A DNA stretch of 64,000 bases from Helianthus annuus (Eukaryota; Streptophyta; Magnoliopsida; Asterales; Asteraceae). Positions 23,835 to 35,920 of this stretch are shown here, in pieces; within the stretch, counting starts at the first letter, position 1, and each line of letters opens with the position of its first letter. The stretch lies in NCBI RefSeq assembly GCF_002127325.2, contig NC_035448.2:112107473-112171472 (forward strand). The letters are read 5' to 3'. A program made the position numbers and the translations under genes. The notes under the pieces are model-generated. The model did not search any database. It was not told the origin of the DNA and saw nothing but the letters and a program-made list of their open reading frames with translations.

Positions 23835-24264
23835 TAGGGGTGTTCAAAACCGGATATCCGAATTTTGGATATCCGAATTTTGGATATCCGAAATTTTTTG
23901 ATACCAGATTTTGCTATCCGAATCCGTATCTGAAATTTCTCCGAAATTTCGGATACGGATTCGGATACTGAATCGGATATCCAAAAATCCAACTTTTTAT
24001 TTAATTTTAATTTTTATTATTTTTTTCATATTCGGAAACGGATATTTTGGATAGTTTCGAATATCCAAATACAAGTTTTCGGATATTTTTCGAATATTTT
24101 CAGATATTTTTTCAGATATTTCGGAAACTTCGGATATTCGGATATCCGAAAAATGAAAATTAAATTTTCGGATATTCAATAATTTTGAAAATCACTATCC
24201 GAATCCGAAAAATTCGGATATTTCGGATCGGATTTTCGGATACGGATAGTTTTGAACACCCCTA
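23835..24264. mobile_element. hAT-type MITE, 430 bp
   Basis: The ends are perfect 16-bp inverted repeats: TAGGGGTGTTCAAAAC (23835-23850) and its complement (24249-24264). An 8-bp target duplication ATTAAATG flanks it (23827-23834 and 24265-24272), the size typical of hAT elements. The interior is many short variants of GGATATCCGAA in both orientations, so the whole can fold back. It has no coding capacity and would need a transposase from elsewhere. Confidence 0.92.
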
Positions 24265-24396
24265 ATTAAATGCCCCCTCACAAAAAAACCGTACATGTCG
24301 ATCAGTTTTTGGAATTAACGGAAAATGATACAACTTGACGAGCATGTCAAAGTCCCCGGTCAACCTTACCCATATGGTTTCATCACCTTCGAACTT

Positions 24397-24910
24397 CTAC
24401 TCGAATGCCAGCAGTGGGAAGTTCAACAACATGTGTTGATCAAAGTTTGAGATCACATAGTGGCTAGTTGATGAGGAACTAAGGGTGTTGTTTCTTATCG
24501 TTGCACTAAGGACGAAAGTCCCTAGTTTTGGATACAACTTTAGGTTACTAGGCACAACAAAGCCTGCTTGAAGCCTCACTCTCGCATCAAGCGACAAGGG
24601 ATCCTTTTGATAAACATGCAACGAGACATTTTGCATGTCAACGGTTTTAAGAGTGGGATGTGCATTTTCCAAGGCATCCATAGCTAAATATATGTAGGTA
24701 ATTAAACTAATCATAAATAGAAAGAGAATAGTCAATGCAGTTACTACTGCTATTTTGTACATCTTTGTTGCACGCTCATTGGAGACAACTTCGATACCTT
24801 GAAACAAAAAGAAATGTTAAATTATCATGAGTAAAAACTGTTAAGTAAAAGCAAATTGTTCAAAAATAAAACATCATCAAGTTACCATTGTCGCGGGTTC
24901 CTGGCCACAT
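24397..24910 (-). CDS. LEA_2 / NDR1-HIN1-like membrane protein, two predicted exons (24910-24886, 24797-24397)
   Basis: The main frame lacks an ATG of its own. Joining a short first exon (ATG at 24910-24908) through a GT-AG intron of 88 nt gives a 141-aa protein in frame. Residues 24-47 form one membrane span (IAVVTALTILFLFMISLITY and on). The rest resembles the LEA_2 fold of NDR1/HIN1-like proteins, with conserved-looking VPSNLKLYPKLGTFVLSATI. Such proteins sit in the plasma membrane and many act in defence signalling, but nothing here shows a specific role. It is shorter than usual family members (about 200 aa). After the TAG the same frame stays open for about 40 codons to the MITE edge, so the 3' end may be damaged. 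A TATA box lies upstream. It is the only host-like gene in the window. Confidence 0.55.
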
Positions 24911-25022
24911 ACGTCTGACATTATTTGAACAACGAGAGGAGTTGGATGGATTAATTGATTGGTTCAAATCAACGTATATGAAACATTCTACTACAAATAA
25001 TGAAAGATGTGGTTGATTCAAT

Positions 25023-25032
25023 CTATATATAA
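25023..25032 (-). promoter_or_regulatory. Probable TATA box of the LEA_2-like gene
   Basis: The minus strand reads TTATATATAG about 113 nt upstream of the predicted ATG, leaving room for a leader of about 80 nt. Confidence 0.45.
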
Positions 25033-25343
25033 GTGCATGCTAGATTCATTAATCAAGAAAAAGAAGTTTTGATAAGTAAGAAAGCTTTAATATTTTCTAA
25101 TCTTTATTTAGTACAACGGTGAAGTGTTGGTAATTATAACTAATTAACTTTTAAAAGACGTTTAGCTTAGTGGTATCAAATGTGAAACTAATACATGGCA
25201 GATCTCTATTTGGGTGTGATTGTGTTAATGTTGTATTGTATTGTATGTGTTGTCCACGTCAAGAAATATGTCAAACAATATGAGATTATTCAATATGAAT
25301 TCTTTACGTCTAGTAATCACTAATTCCAAGAAGGGATGGTTGT
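25033..25343. other. Host flank left of RE-E
   Basis: Likely upstream region of the LEA_2-like gene. No gene is seen. Its last bases GTTGT (25339-25343) are the left target duplication of RE-E. A block at about 25288-25328 (AATTCTTTACGTCTAGTAATCA) recurs in diverged form right of RE-E near 34206-34246. Confidence 0.55.
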
Positions 25344-25880
25344 TGTAGGATCGTGTTCTGACCCGAATGAGTCGTTCAGAGGCGTTCTTCTATGTTTCAG
25401 GTGCAGAATAACAAGAAACGTAGATAGAAATAGCTTGTTCTTCACTTAATCTACTGTTTTATTGACTTGAAAATGATTACAACTCGATCTTCACACCGGC
25501 AACACTTCGGTATGGAATTTGACAAAGTTCCAAATGAGTTCGCTCATGTGGTATTTATAGTGTTGGTAGGTTCCCATATACGGACATGTACACATAAGCG
25601 GACCAGGTAGGTTCCCACATACGAACATGTACACATAAGCGGACCAGGTAGGTTCCCACATACGGACATGTACACATAAGCGGACCAGGTAGGTTCCCAC
25701 ATACGGACATGTACACATAAGCAGACCAGGTAGGTTCCCATATACGGACATGTACACATAAGTGGACCTACCAGGTTAAACCTATATTCTATCCTATTTT
25801 CTCGTAAAACGCGCCCTAATCTAATCAATACAATACATAACATGATCCAAGACGAAATCAACAGATGTAGTGCACCAACA
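25344..25880 (-). repeat. RE-E 3' LTR
   Basis: 537 bp; minus-strand TATA box at 25552-25559 (TATAAATA). Contains five copies of a 41-bp unit. Confidence 0.92.
25565..25769. repeat. 41-bp minisatellite in the RE-E 3' LTR, five units
   Basis: Units begin at 25565, 25606, 25647, 25688 and 25729 with GGTAGGTTCCCA and end AAGCGGACCA. They lie just downstream of the minus-strand TATA box region on the plus-coordinate side, that is in the promoter-proximal upstream part. Confidence 0.9.
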
Positions 25881-25891
25881 AACTCCCCCTC
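25881..25891 (-). other. RE-E polypurine tract
   Basis: The minus strand reads GAGGGGGAGTT directly before the 3' LTR start TGTTGG. It primes plus-strand DNA synthesis. Confidence 0.85.
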
Positions 25892-28091
25892 AGATGTTGA
25901 TGGAGTCGTTCATTGAGTCACGACTATGCTGTGACTTCACATCTTCAGTCTTGATCAGTCTCTGGGCTTTTCTCTCTCTCTGCCTTCAGACTCCCCCTCT
26001 CGATTTACTGGCATTCCTTTGTTCTTCAGTAACATCTTCAGGATCGTTATCTGGCCTTCACAGAATCAATATTGATTTCCAGGATCGAAACTTGGCTTTC
26101 TTCAATTAGAGGTCTTCAGGAATCGAGACCTGGCACTCTATCTTTAGATCTAAGATCAAAACCTGGCTATTCCTGCACATTCTTAACCCAGAAATAAATT
26201 TTCTAAAAATAACAATTTGAAAGCATCAACACTAACTCTTCCTCAGAAATAAGTGCACCAACTACAACTCTCCCTCAAATTACTTTCTCTATGATGAACC
26301 ACTTGTTGATTAGAAAAATTTTGACATTTAAAGCACACTCCCCCTCACAACAATGTCATCATGTTTAGCACTCGGAATTTTGAAAATCAGCTTTCCTACA
26401 ACAGTTGTCAAAAATCTTTTTGTCTTTTTCAAAAGTTTATGCTAAAACACATACAAAATCTTTTTGGATTTTTCTAAAAAAATTGACACCACTTGTAAAA
26501 GCACGAGAATGTAGAAATGAAATATTTACAAACATATTTTTGTGAGTTCGTGTAAGAGGATCATATCAGTTTATGAGACATGTCACTAACACCGTTAAGC
26601 TTGATTACATTTTCAGTTCAAAACAATTCACCTAGATTGTCAGTATATCGGTCCACTGAAATTCTCACACAAAGTTCAATTGATCCGAGATACGATGTTA
26701 ATGTCTTAGATACTGACTTATTCGTGTGTCTCACTACTTGAATATATTCCCGTATCCATATCCCAATATTCAGTCTTACAGGTGAGTATACCACAGCTGA
26801 TATCTGTATAGGGGTTAGATGCGAGGGCCGTGAGAGCTCAGGTCCATACTTCCGTATACGCAAAGAGATGACGGCTTCGACTTTTGGTGTGCCCCACTTT
26901 AGAGGATCTTTTTATTTCAACAGCAGCGACTATCAATTTTATTGTTTCATCAGCATGCTGAGGGCGAAGCTATGTTTCAAGCTTTTGCGGAAAGCATTAT
27001 CCGGGGACTAGGTCAGTACTTCCATAGAGCAGAAGTCCCGGGATAATACCCCAGATATCACTGAGCATAAAGACCTAGTATCTCAGAATAAGGGACCTTT
27101 CAATCAAGATTTCAGGGGTTACCTATATATCCAAGTTTGTGTTAACCCACAGAACAAGCAAGTTTGAAATTTAGTTTATATCTCGTTACAATTTACTAAA
27201 TGTGCGAAAACCTACTGACACATCCACAATAAGATTGTTTATCACATTTTTCTTTACATTTCTTTAGCATGTTGTGACAGTCCACTGATGTACTATTATT
27301 TCCTCTTTTATACAACAAAACTCATTTTTGAATTTTATCATGTTTTTGTCTTTTTCAAATTTTCAAATGTTTTTGGATTTTCTAAAATTTCCCTACTCCC
27401 CCTAAAATGCAAACACATTTCAAATGAAATTTGAAAACTACTAGACTTTTGACCCACTTGAAAAATAAAAAGTAAAACAAACTGTACAGAAACTTGACAA
27501 CTGACATCGAATCACATCAAATCGCCATTCACTCGACAAAAACAATCTGAACTCTCCCTTTCAACAAACCATTTTCTCATTTAGATCTCAAAACACTTAA
27601 GTTTGTTTCAATCGAAATGATTTTTCCGGAAAGTAAGTGTGTTTTTACCACTTTTAAGTTTACCACTTGTGAAGCATGGGGAAATGGTTCATCATCTTGT
27701 TTGTCAATCTCATATGTATAGTAAATCAAGTACAACTTAATGTCCCTGATTTACTATTTGCAGTTCAGAAACCTCTGTATCACTTGTAAACATAATCTCT
27801 TCAAAGTATAACCAACAAATACCACTTGTAAGTAAACCAAATAATACCACTTGTAGGTTTTCCTGTAGGAATGAGACATCTATAGAAACCTCTTTACCAC
27901 TTGTCAAATTAGTCAGAAAGATGCCGATTCCTGCTTCTCAATTACCAACTTGGAAGCTCCGGCGTAGTCCTTCAACCTGTAAAATTCAAACACTATTCAA
28001 AATCTTTCAAACAAACTTTTCAAACAATAGAATGATGCCGATTCCTGATCCACGATATAAACTTGGGATCTCCGGCATAGTCCTAAGACTT
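25892..28091 (-). other. RE-E noncoding region between gag and the 3' LTR
   Basis: About 2.2 kb with no recognisable pol. Between 27648 and 27905 the word TACCACTTGT recurs about five times. Next to the gag end a block of about 55 bp with CCGGAG and CAGGAATCGGCATC occurs twice (near 27917-27975 and 28032-28086). Confidence 0.7.
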
Positions 28092-31000
28092 CTATGGGAA
28101 ACAAACTTCCATCCAAGTCTTTTCAGACTTGATGGCTTTCAACTCTTGCGCAGTGGGGTTGTATGTTGCCTTTTTAGTTGCATAGAAATCTTTAACCCCT
28201 TTTGCTTTCCCGTTCAGCATTTTCCCAAAAATTTTCTTTACACTTCCATTAAAAGTTTTCTCGACATCAAATTCATTTTTCTCTGTGTAAAACTGTTTCG
28301 AGATGTCAACTTTTCCAATTTTCCTTTTGACTTCTTCAAATTTCAGTGATGGAAAATCATCATCATTCACTGAAATTTTCTCCTCAACCTGTGGCTTTTC
28401 TGGCTTTGTGGAACCAGATTCATCGCCGACATTTTCATCATTCTTTTTAACCCACACTTGGTTGTCTTTTTCTTTCTTTTTGTAAAATTTCTTCTTCGAG
28501 CACTCACCACCCTCATATTTTGAATTTTCAAAAATTTTAAGTCTATTGGTTGGTGGTTCAACATCAACAACGTTTTCTTTTAATTTCTGAGAAACTCCCT
28601 GTTTTGTTTTTGCATTTGTCGAACAGTTCCATGCAATGTGACCAGCTTCATTGCACTTATAACAGGTTCGAGTTTCTCTTTGATAAAACACTTCAGTTCC
28701 ATTCTTCTTTCTTTCAGCAAGAAACTCTTGATTTGACTGTCTCCAGAATGGTTTCTTCTGTTCATCTTCTGACCTTCCACCATACACAAATTCTGTTTTT
28801 GTTTTAGAATTTTTATCATTTTTATAGCTTTCTGGTGGAACAAAGCCTAATCCTTTCTTTTTGTAGCTACGATTTTGGTTAAGTTTCTTTTGAAAACTAG
28901 AACCAGAATTGTAACCCTTTTTCTTGTTTAGACGTTGTTGAACTCTTGAAGTGTACTTTTTAGGTTTTTCAGTAAGATTTAAATCTTTTATTTCAGAAAT
29001 ATTGATTTCTGTCATTTTGAAAACCTTTTTGATCATGTCAAAGCGAACACTTCTTATTGGAAATTCGTTGTCATAGTATAATTTGTCCGAATCATTTAAA
29101 GTGTATACAACTTCAAATGTTTCATCATCCAAATTTGCTTTTGATAATAAAAATTCTTTACTGTAAGACCATTTGACCGACGAATTTTGACTGTTGACTG
29201 ACAAATTTGACCCTCCAGACTCAGATTTTGACTCGGACTCCTCATCAGTATCCAACACCTGATCGACCACCTTTTTAATTAACTCAGACTCTTTATCGGT
29301 ATCGGACGAGGTAAACATGACATCAATGTTATCTGGTAAAACGTCAGTTGTGTCGGTTTTTAGCTTTATATTGATTGCTTTCTCAAGTTGCTCCTCGTTT
29401 GGTTTTCTAGGAGAATACCCTTCCCAAATTGGAGGCGGACACTTGTTATAGCTAACAGTCGGTTTCTTACCACAATCTTTCTTCTTCTTTGGCTTCTCGT
29501 CTTGAAAAGCTTTCATTCCTGCAATAGTTGGGTAAATACGATCAATGAGATAATCAGAACTAGAATAACTTTGTAACAAACGTCTAATTCTCTCATTCTC
29601 GATCTTTTCTGTCTCCAACTCTTTCTTCCACTTAGCACTTTCTTCGAGGTAAAAGTTGATAGCTTTCTGCTTTGTCATCATGACTGCATTCATCATCGTT
29701 AGTGCTTGTTCTCTCTCTGGTTTGTCTTTTGGAGAGCAGTTACTGTATTGTTCAAAACATCATATGATTCTTTTACATAGTTGAGATTGAACAGTAACTG
29801 CTCCTTCTTCTTCTCATACTCAGCAATAATGTCATCTTTTGCTGCACATTCCTTGCAAGCTTCCAAACACTTTGTGCAAGGCTTGACAACTTCAACAATC
29901 TTCTCAACCTCGATTGTTTTCACAACTTCAATCACCTTTTCTTCTTCTTTCACCTTCTCAGCTTCAATTACTTTCTCAACTTCAGTGATCTTCTCAGCAA
30001 CACTTTCAACATTTTGAACATCATCTTCAGATTTCTTTTGTTGTTCTTTAGCAGCTCTTTTCTCCTTCAGTTTCTCCAGGCGTTCTGCAAAATAGAAATG
30101 AAAACTTTCAGGAGAAAGATGAGATTTTGCAATATTGATATGTTTTTCTTCCTCATCATTACTGCTACTATCAACTGGTGACTGATCAAACTTTACAGAT
30201 TTTTCTGAATCAGCATCTGATAAACAAGAATCTGACGATGTTTGATCAAATACAACTTCTTTTTCTGACTTAACAACATTTTGTTCACTCTCATCTGAAA
30301 TCTGTGACTTTTTATCAGAACTTTCTGAGCTTTCATCAGAAGTAACAGACTTTTCATCCTCACTCTTCACATTCACTTCAATAGACTTCATCCAGGTAGC
30401 AAACATGTCTGGCTCTCTGACAATCTTGGCGATGAAGGCTTTATACTCTCCTTTTTCATCAACGAACATATCCCAGCTGAATCCTTCAGGCAGTCTTTCA
30501 TCATCTTGATCAACTATACACGCTTTGCTATCAGGAGATATGTAGTTGCTCCAGTTGAAGTTTACCAAACACACTCTTTTAGAATCTTCAATCTTTCTAC
30601 CATGAGCCGTCTGTGAATCTTGTGATTGATCAACCTGCTGATAAATGGCTTTCCGGTAGTAATCATCTTTACCAAATGGATTCTGAGCACCGCTAGCTTC
30701 TCTATTCTTGCATTCCCGTTTGAAATGGCCTTTCTCTCTGCATCGAAAACAAGTAACATTAGATTTATCAAAACCTAAAGTAGATACATGAGCATCAAGA
30801 AAGTCATTTCTCCCGGTGATTGTTTTGAACTTTTCAGCGCGTCGAAGAACACTTGCAAGACACCATTTGATATCCATTAATTCCATCTCTTCGGCGTCTA
30901 TTTGGTCGTAATCCTCTTTGGTGAGCATGGGATTCCCGATCCGTCCAGCTACTAGACCCTCATAAGATAACAATACAGAACCAAGTAGAGCCATGTGGTC

Positions 31001-32014
31001 TTTAGCAGTGTCTTCTGAAAAACTTTGGCCTTCTGGAAGATTTAGCACGATGTTACACTGAATCACATATCCATTTCCCGTTTTTGTGCTTTGTGACTTA
31101 AAACTTGAATTTGACTCTTTAGGATTAACACTCGGAAATGATGAGAATCCACTGCTGCTTTTGCCAGAACCCTGATCAGCCTTTTCTGATGAATCCCCAG
31201 CACTGAACGCAGTTTGAATTTTTGGACTTCTCTCAGCTTCAGGAACTGAAATACTACCTTTATAGTACATCTTCACATCCTGTTGACCACTCGGACTATT
31301 CATCCTCGCGATTTTTTGCTGTTCCAAATCCTAACTCTCGATCTTTTTGATAAACTGAGAAATCGTTAACCCATCATAAACACCTGTGTTTTTCAGAATC
31401 ATTAGATATGTTCCCCACTCCTTCTGTGGTAACGCATCAGCAAGTTTATCTACCCACTCTTCACGATCTTTAGTAATACTCAACATCAACATTGATCGTA
31501 CAAGGTGACAGTAACGTTCAATCAGCTTCTTTGTATCCTCTCCTGGTAAGCTGCTGAACAGATCAAACTCTTTCTTTAGTAGTGCCTTTTTGCTCTTTAT
31601 CATATTCTCACTACCCTCGAATTTGACTTTAAGTGCATCCCAAATTGACTTTGCAGTTTTGTCATGCTGTAGCAGAATGAATATATCCTCTTTGATTGCT
31701 TGTTGCAGCAGACTGATCATCATTTTCTCCGCTTTGTACATAACCCTTTCCTGATCCGTGAACTCAGATAACTCTTTAAGAACCTGCAAATCTGTTCGAG
31801 GCAACACGTATTTCTTCAGTATGCATTCCCATGACCTAAGATGGTTTGCCTGAACCTAGTTCTCGAATCGATCTTTCCACCCGTAGTATTCTTCTATACT
31901 CATCAATTTTGGGGGTTTCTGGGTGGTTCCCGACTCATTTTCTAAATTCAAAGCTTGAACAACTGCAGCTGGACTAGACGGTGTTGCAAATGCGTTGTAG
32001 AACTTGGTATCCAT
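28092..32014 (-). pseudogene. RE-E giant Gag with two distant zinc knuckles
   Basis: An ATG at 32014 opens a frame of about 1300 codons, far longer than a usual copia Gag (roughly 300-500 aa). The first 230 residues are a copia-type Gag (SIEEYYGWKDRFEN; AEKMMISLLQQAIKEDIFIL). Then come a zinc knuckle CFRCREKGHFKREC (about 30705-30750), a Ser/Glu/Lys-rich region, a long coiled coil rich in EVEKVIEAEK-type repeats, and a second knuckle CYKCNEAGHIAWNC (about 28621-28665). Breaks are TAG at 31858-31856, TAG at 31333-31331, and a frameshift near 29700-29715 in an AG-repeat, probably slippage. The frame stops before any protease. Only three lesions in about 3.9 kb suggest moderately recent decay. 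Confidence 0.82.
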
Positions 32015-33585
32015 GTTTCACACCTGTATCACCTGACGACACACAAACAAACAAAACACAATCAGTTTAAAAAACACTTATCAAAGCAACTGAATCAAAC
32101 TGATACTCTGTGCAAACTGAATCACTCGAACTGATGAATATACTGTGCGGACTGAAGATTGACAAACTATGCGGACTGCTATGACCCGGATCAAAATCAA
32201 ACGATCTTTTCCAATGACCTGGCTAAAACACACGACCTTGAGCGAATTTGAAATCAAACGGACTGAACCACCTTTTGTGAATTGTTATGCTTTGAGCTTG
32301 ATCCTTTTTTTTTTAATTTGAACTTGGGCCGAATATATGAGCTGACACACACTTGGACTTTAAATCAAAATAACTTTCCACTTCAATTAGATACTTGGGC
32401 CGATCATTTCATGTAAATCAATATGATTGGGCCGCTGATTGTTAAACTCTTGATGCAATAAGGATAACAAAGGGCCGATAAGAGTATCTTTTAAAAATCT
32501 TTCATTGGGCCGAACATCTTTGATCAGATTACATTTACTTTTGTGACCGACAACTTTAACAATGTGATATATCTGATTGGGCGGCAACTATAAATTAGTG
32601 GACAATGACTTTGACAGTTGATTCACATGTGCTGACAACTGATTGGGCCTTTAAAAACAAAGTCACATGGGCCGAGATAATCTCATGACCAAAACTGACA
32701 ACACTCTTGGACCCCACTATTTCAGAAACAATCACATACACTATATCGGTATTTAAACCCAATGGCTGACAACTTTTAAATGTTCAATATGGGCTCTTTT
32801 AATAAATGATATTGATTGGACCTCAAATCTTTAATAGACACAATTAATAATGGCCGGCTATATTGAATTTTTTGATGTCAGACACTTTTAAAACACAATA
32901 TACTTCTATTGGACCTTCAATATGTAAATTGATAGTGATTGGGCCGCTTGTTTAGTGGCCGACATCTCTTTTATTACCTCATGCAAATGGACAACTCAAA
33001 CAACTAGCCGACAACTTCTTTTAATGAATCTGTTTGATTTTTATTGGACCGATAACCTTTTAATCACGTGATGATAAGATTTCCTTAAAAGCAAAACTAT
33101 GGTTATCGGAGTCACAAAAGCGGACCTAGGTGTTGAATTGACATAAAAGCGAATCTAGGTGTCTAATGAGCGGACCATGATGTCAAATGAGCGAACCATT
33201 GGAGCGGACTTGATTGTTCTTTGGAACGGACTTTTATGCAATTTGAAGCGGACCTTCTCAAAATATGTCTCAGGAGCGGACTTGAATGATTACCCAGAAG
33301 CGGAACTACTGATAATTTGTCAAATGAGCGGACTTGAACTGTTCAAATGAGCGGATCTACCAAATGTTCAAATAAGCGGAACCTAGTTCGAAGGTATTTT
33401 TGTCCATTTTTAGTTTGAATTTCAATGTCAAATTTTCAAGGGTTTATCTATGAACAATTACCTACAACCTGTGAAATTTTGAGCGGATTCCGACCGTAAA
33501 ATCTAGTTCTGATGAAGAAAGAAGGTGTAGAAGTGAGAATTATAGATGAAATCCAGCAAATCTCTATAGAACTCCTCCTCCTGAA
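32015..33585 (-). other. RE-E leader between the primer site and gag
   Basis: About 1.57 kb without a supported gene. At 33116-33385 the plus-strand word AGCGGAC(C/T) or close variants occurs about ten times at irregular spacing. The same word ends each 41-bp LTR unit. Confidence 0.65.
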
Positions 33586-33597
33586 GCTCTGATACCA
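33586..33597 (-). other. RE-E primer binding site
   Basis: The minus strand reads TGGTATCAGAGC two nucleotides after the 5' LTR end, complementary to initiator methionine tRNA. Confidence 0.88.
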
Positions 33598-33599
33598 TT

Positions 33600-34138
33600 T
33601 GTAGGATCGTGTCCTGACCCGAATGAGTCGTTCAGAGGCGTTCTTCTATGTTTCAGGTGCGGAATAACAAGAAACGTAGGTAGGAATAGCTTGTTCTTCA
33701 CTTAATCTACTGTTTTATTGATTTGACAATGATTACAGGTCGATCTTCACACCGGCAGCACTTCGGTATGGAATTTGACAAAGTTCCAAATGAGTTCGCT
33801 CATGTGGTATTTATAGTGTTGGTAGGTTCCCATATACGGACATGTACACATAAGCGGACCAGGTAGGTTCCCACATACGGACATGTACACATAAGCGGAC
33901 CAGGTAGGTTCCCACATACGGACATGTACACATAAGCGGACCAGGTAGGTTCCCACATACGGATATGTACACATAAGCGGACCAGGTAGGTTTTCCCATA
34001 TACGGACATGTACACATAAGCGGACCTACCAGGTTAAACCTATATTCTATCCTATATTCTCGTAAAACGCGCCCTAATCTAATCAATACAATATATAACA
34101 TGATCCAAGACGAAATCAACAGATGTAGTGCACCAACA
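33600..34138 (-). repeat. RE-E 5' LTR
   Basis: 539 bp; minus-strand TATA at 33808-33815. It has five 41-bp units (starts 33821, 33862, 33903, 33944, 33985), the last with two extra T, which accounts for the length difference from the other LTR. Confidence 0.92.
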
Positions 34139-34337
34139 GTTGTATTAGAGAAGATAGTTGAAATTATCGTTATGGAGTTGGCTGATAAAGTAAAGCAACT
34201 AGTTCAATTTGAATTCTTTTGCGTCTAGTAGTCATTAATTCCAATGAGATGCAGAGTTGTGCTTTATCCAAAATTATGATTACGTTTTTAGAAATAAAGC
34301 TAACAGGATTCTAGTTGAATAGAATCTACAGTCTTAG
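34139..34337. other. Host flank between RE-E and RE-F
   Basis: Begins with the right RE-E duplication GTTGT and ends with CTTAG (34333-34337), the expected left duplication of RE-F. No gene. The block near 34206-34246 is a diverged direct repeat of 25288-25328. Confidence 0.6.
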
Positions 34338-34959
34338 TGTAACGCTCTGCGTTTTAATGTTAACCTATAAATAGCAAGTCTTCCCATATTTCCTAGCTTG
34401 TGATGCTTTTACTAGAGACGATCGATCATAATGAGAAACGAGGCTATTTTAATCATGATTATATTAAACTATGCTTCTATGTGATACTTTCGTGATGCTA
34501 TTTACATGAACGATGTGAATCTTAACTCTATGTGACGCCTTTAAACATTTGTACAATATGAATCATGAATCTCTGAACGATGTGAAACATGAATCTTTGA
34601 ACGAAGTGAAACATGAATCTTTGAACGGTGTGAAACTTGAATCTTGAACATTGTGATTCTTGACTCTTTGAACGATACAAGTCTTTACTCTTTATTATGC
34701 TTGATACTATGGAACGAGAAACATGTCTAAACTATATGGAATGAGAAACTTATTCAAACTATATACGAAACATGAGGTTATTCTTGGTTATAGGAATCTT
34801 ATACTCGAACGCTATGAACTATCATAATAATACGCAACGCAACGCTTAATCTCGCTCGCAAAACGAACCAAAGTCGGAAAACTTGCAAACGGGTCTCGGT
34901 TGTCCGAATGGACATCCGACCCCTTGCACTACTCCACCGACTTAGCTGTCTCTTTCACC

Positions 34960-34967
34960 TATAAATA
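34960..34967 (+). promoter_or_regulatory. TATA box of the RE-F 5' LTR
   Basis: TATAAATA within TTCACCTATAAATAGGCC; the same box is in the 3' LTR at 47062-47069. Confidence 0.65.
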
Positions 34968-35669
34968 GGCCACTTATGCTCTCATTTCACACTTTGCTTC
35001 TGTCATCCGACCACACGCACTCTCAAGTCCCTTCAAGCACATTTCACTCGATTTAAGGCGAACTTGTAAGTATTTCTCCTAGATTCTTGTACAACTTTCA
35101 TTAATTGTCACTTCTACACGAGATTCTTCAACAAAATCACACGAACACCTTAACGTTTTCATGAAAACCAACTGATTTGGGTTTCCTTAAGATGTTTTTC
35201 GCTCAGCTGAGGTACAAACTGTTGTGGAGCATCATTTAATCAAGAGTGACCCTAGATCTTAAGGATTTTCACCATTTTCATACGAAATCCAAAGGAAACT
35301 TGCACTTTCACACAAGATCTGACGGAATTTCACCGGTTCCGGCTCAGATTCTGATAAACATCATGTTTTTACACTTAATTCTCAAATCTTCTTCAACTTT
35401 TATACAGAACATGGGTGAAATCAGACTCGGACCGGCTTTCGACTCGACTCTTAGTCAAAAGCCGGCTTGAGGACTGAATTTCACCAGAAAACGGACAGTT
35501 TAACCAATCTAAACATGAAACACACGGGAAACAGTTCGTTGGTTCGAGAAGGGGTGGTTCCTAGCTGACCGACGAGCTGGGTTTAGTGTGTTTCTGTTGT
35601 TTGATGCGTCATTACACCGTCTCTGTTAGCTCGAAACTTAGAAACTTCACGAAACTTCACTCGCTGATC

Positions 35670-35920
35670 GCCTGTCCGGATGGCCATCCGATCAGATGAC
35701 CATCTGTCCAGACGATCTAATTATCATGGCACTTGTTTGCTTTACAGGACACGATGATCTCAACACTTGAAACTTTATCAGTTCGCAAATACACACTGTT
35801 CGAATGGCCATCCGTTCGAATGGTCATCTGTTCGGATGACCATCCGATCGGATGGGGTCCATCTGTTTGAATGGCCATCCGACAGGATGACCTTCCGTCC
35901 GGATGACCATCCGCTCAAGT
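35670..35920. repeat. Array of short palindromic words (GGATGNCCATCC) in the RE-F LTR
   Basis: About ten variants of CGGATGGCCATCCG, CGAATGGTCATCTG and CGGATGACCATCCG. Many are perfect or near-perfect palindromes. Related words are at 46955-47025 and in the RE-H LTR (about 47905-48165). Confidence 0.8.

Larger units (their letters stand above)
25344..34138 (-). mobile_element. RE-E: gag-only Ty1/copia element, minus strand
   Basis: LTRs at both ends (537 and 539 bp) begin TGTTGGTGCAC and end CGATCCTACA on the minus strand. The target duplication is GTTGT (25339-25343, 34139-34143). A primer site and a polypurine tract sit at the right places. The coding part is one long Gag only; no protease, integrase, reverse transcriptase or RNase H motif is present. 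It would depend on another copia element. The LTRs differ at roughly 20 sites by eye, so it is clearly older than RE-C. Confidence 0.9.

Noticed and set aside
25491..25861. Cys/Tyr-rich frames in the copia LTRs (about 70-105 codons, also at 33747-34119)
   Set aside because: They are translations of the 41-bp minisatellite in several frames at once; no evidence for a protein.
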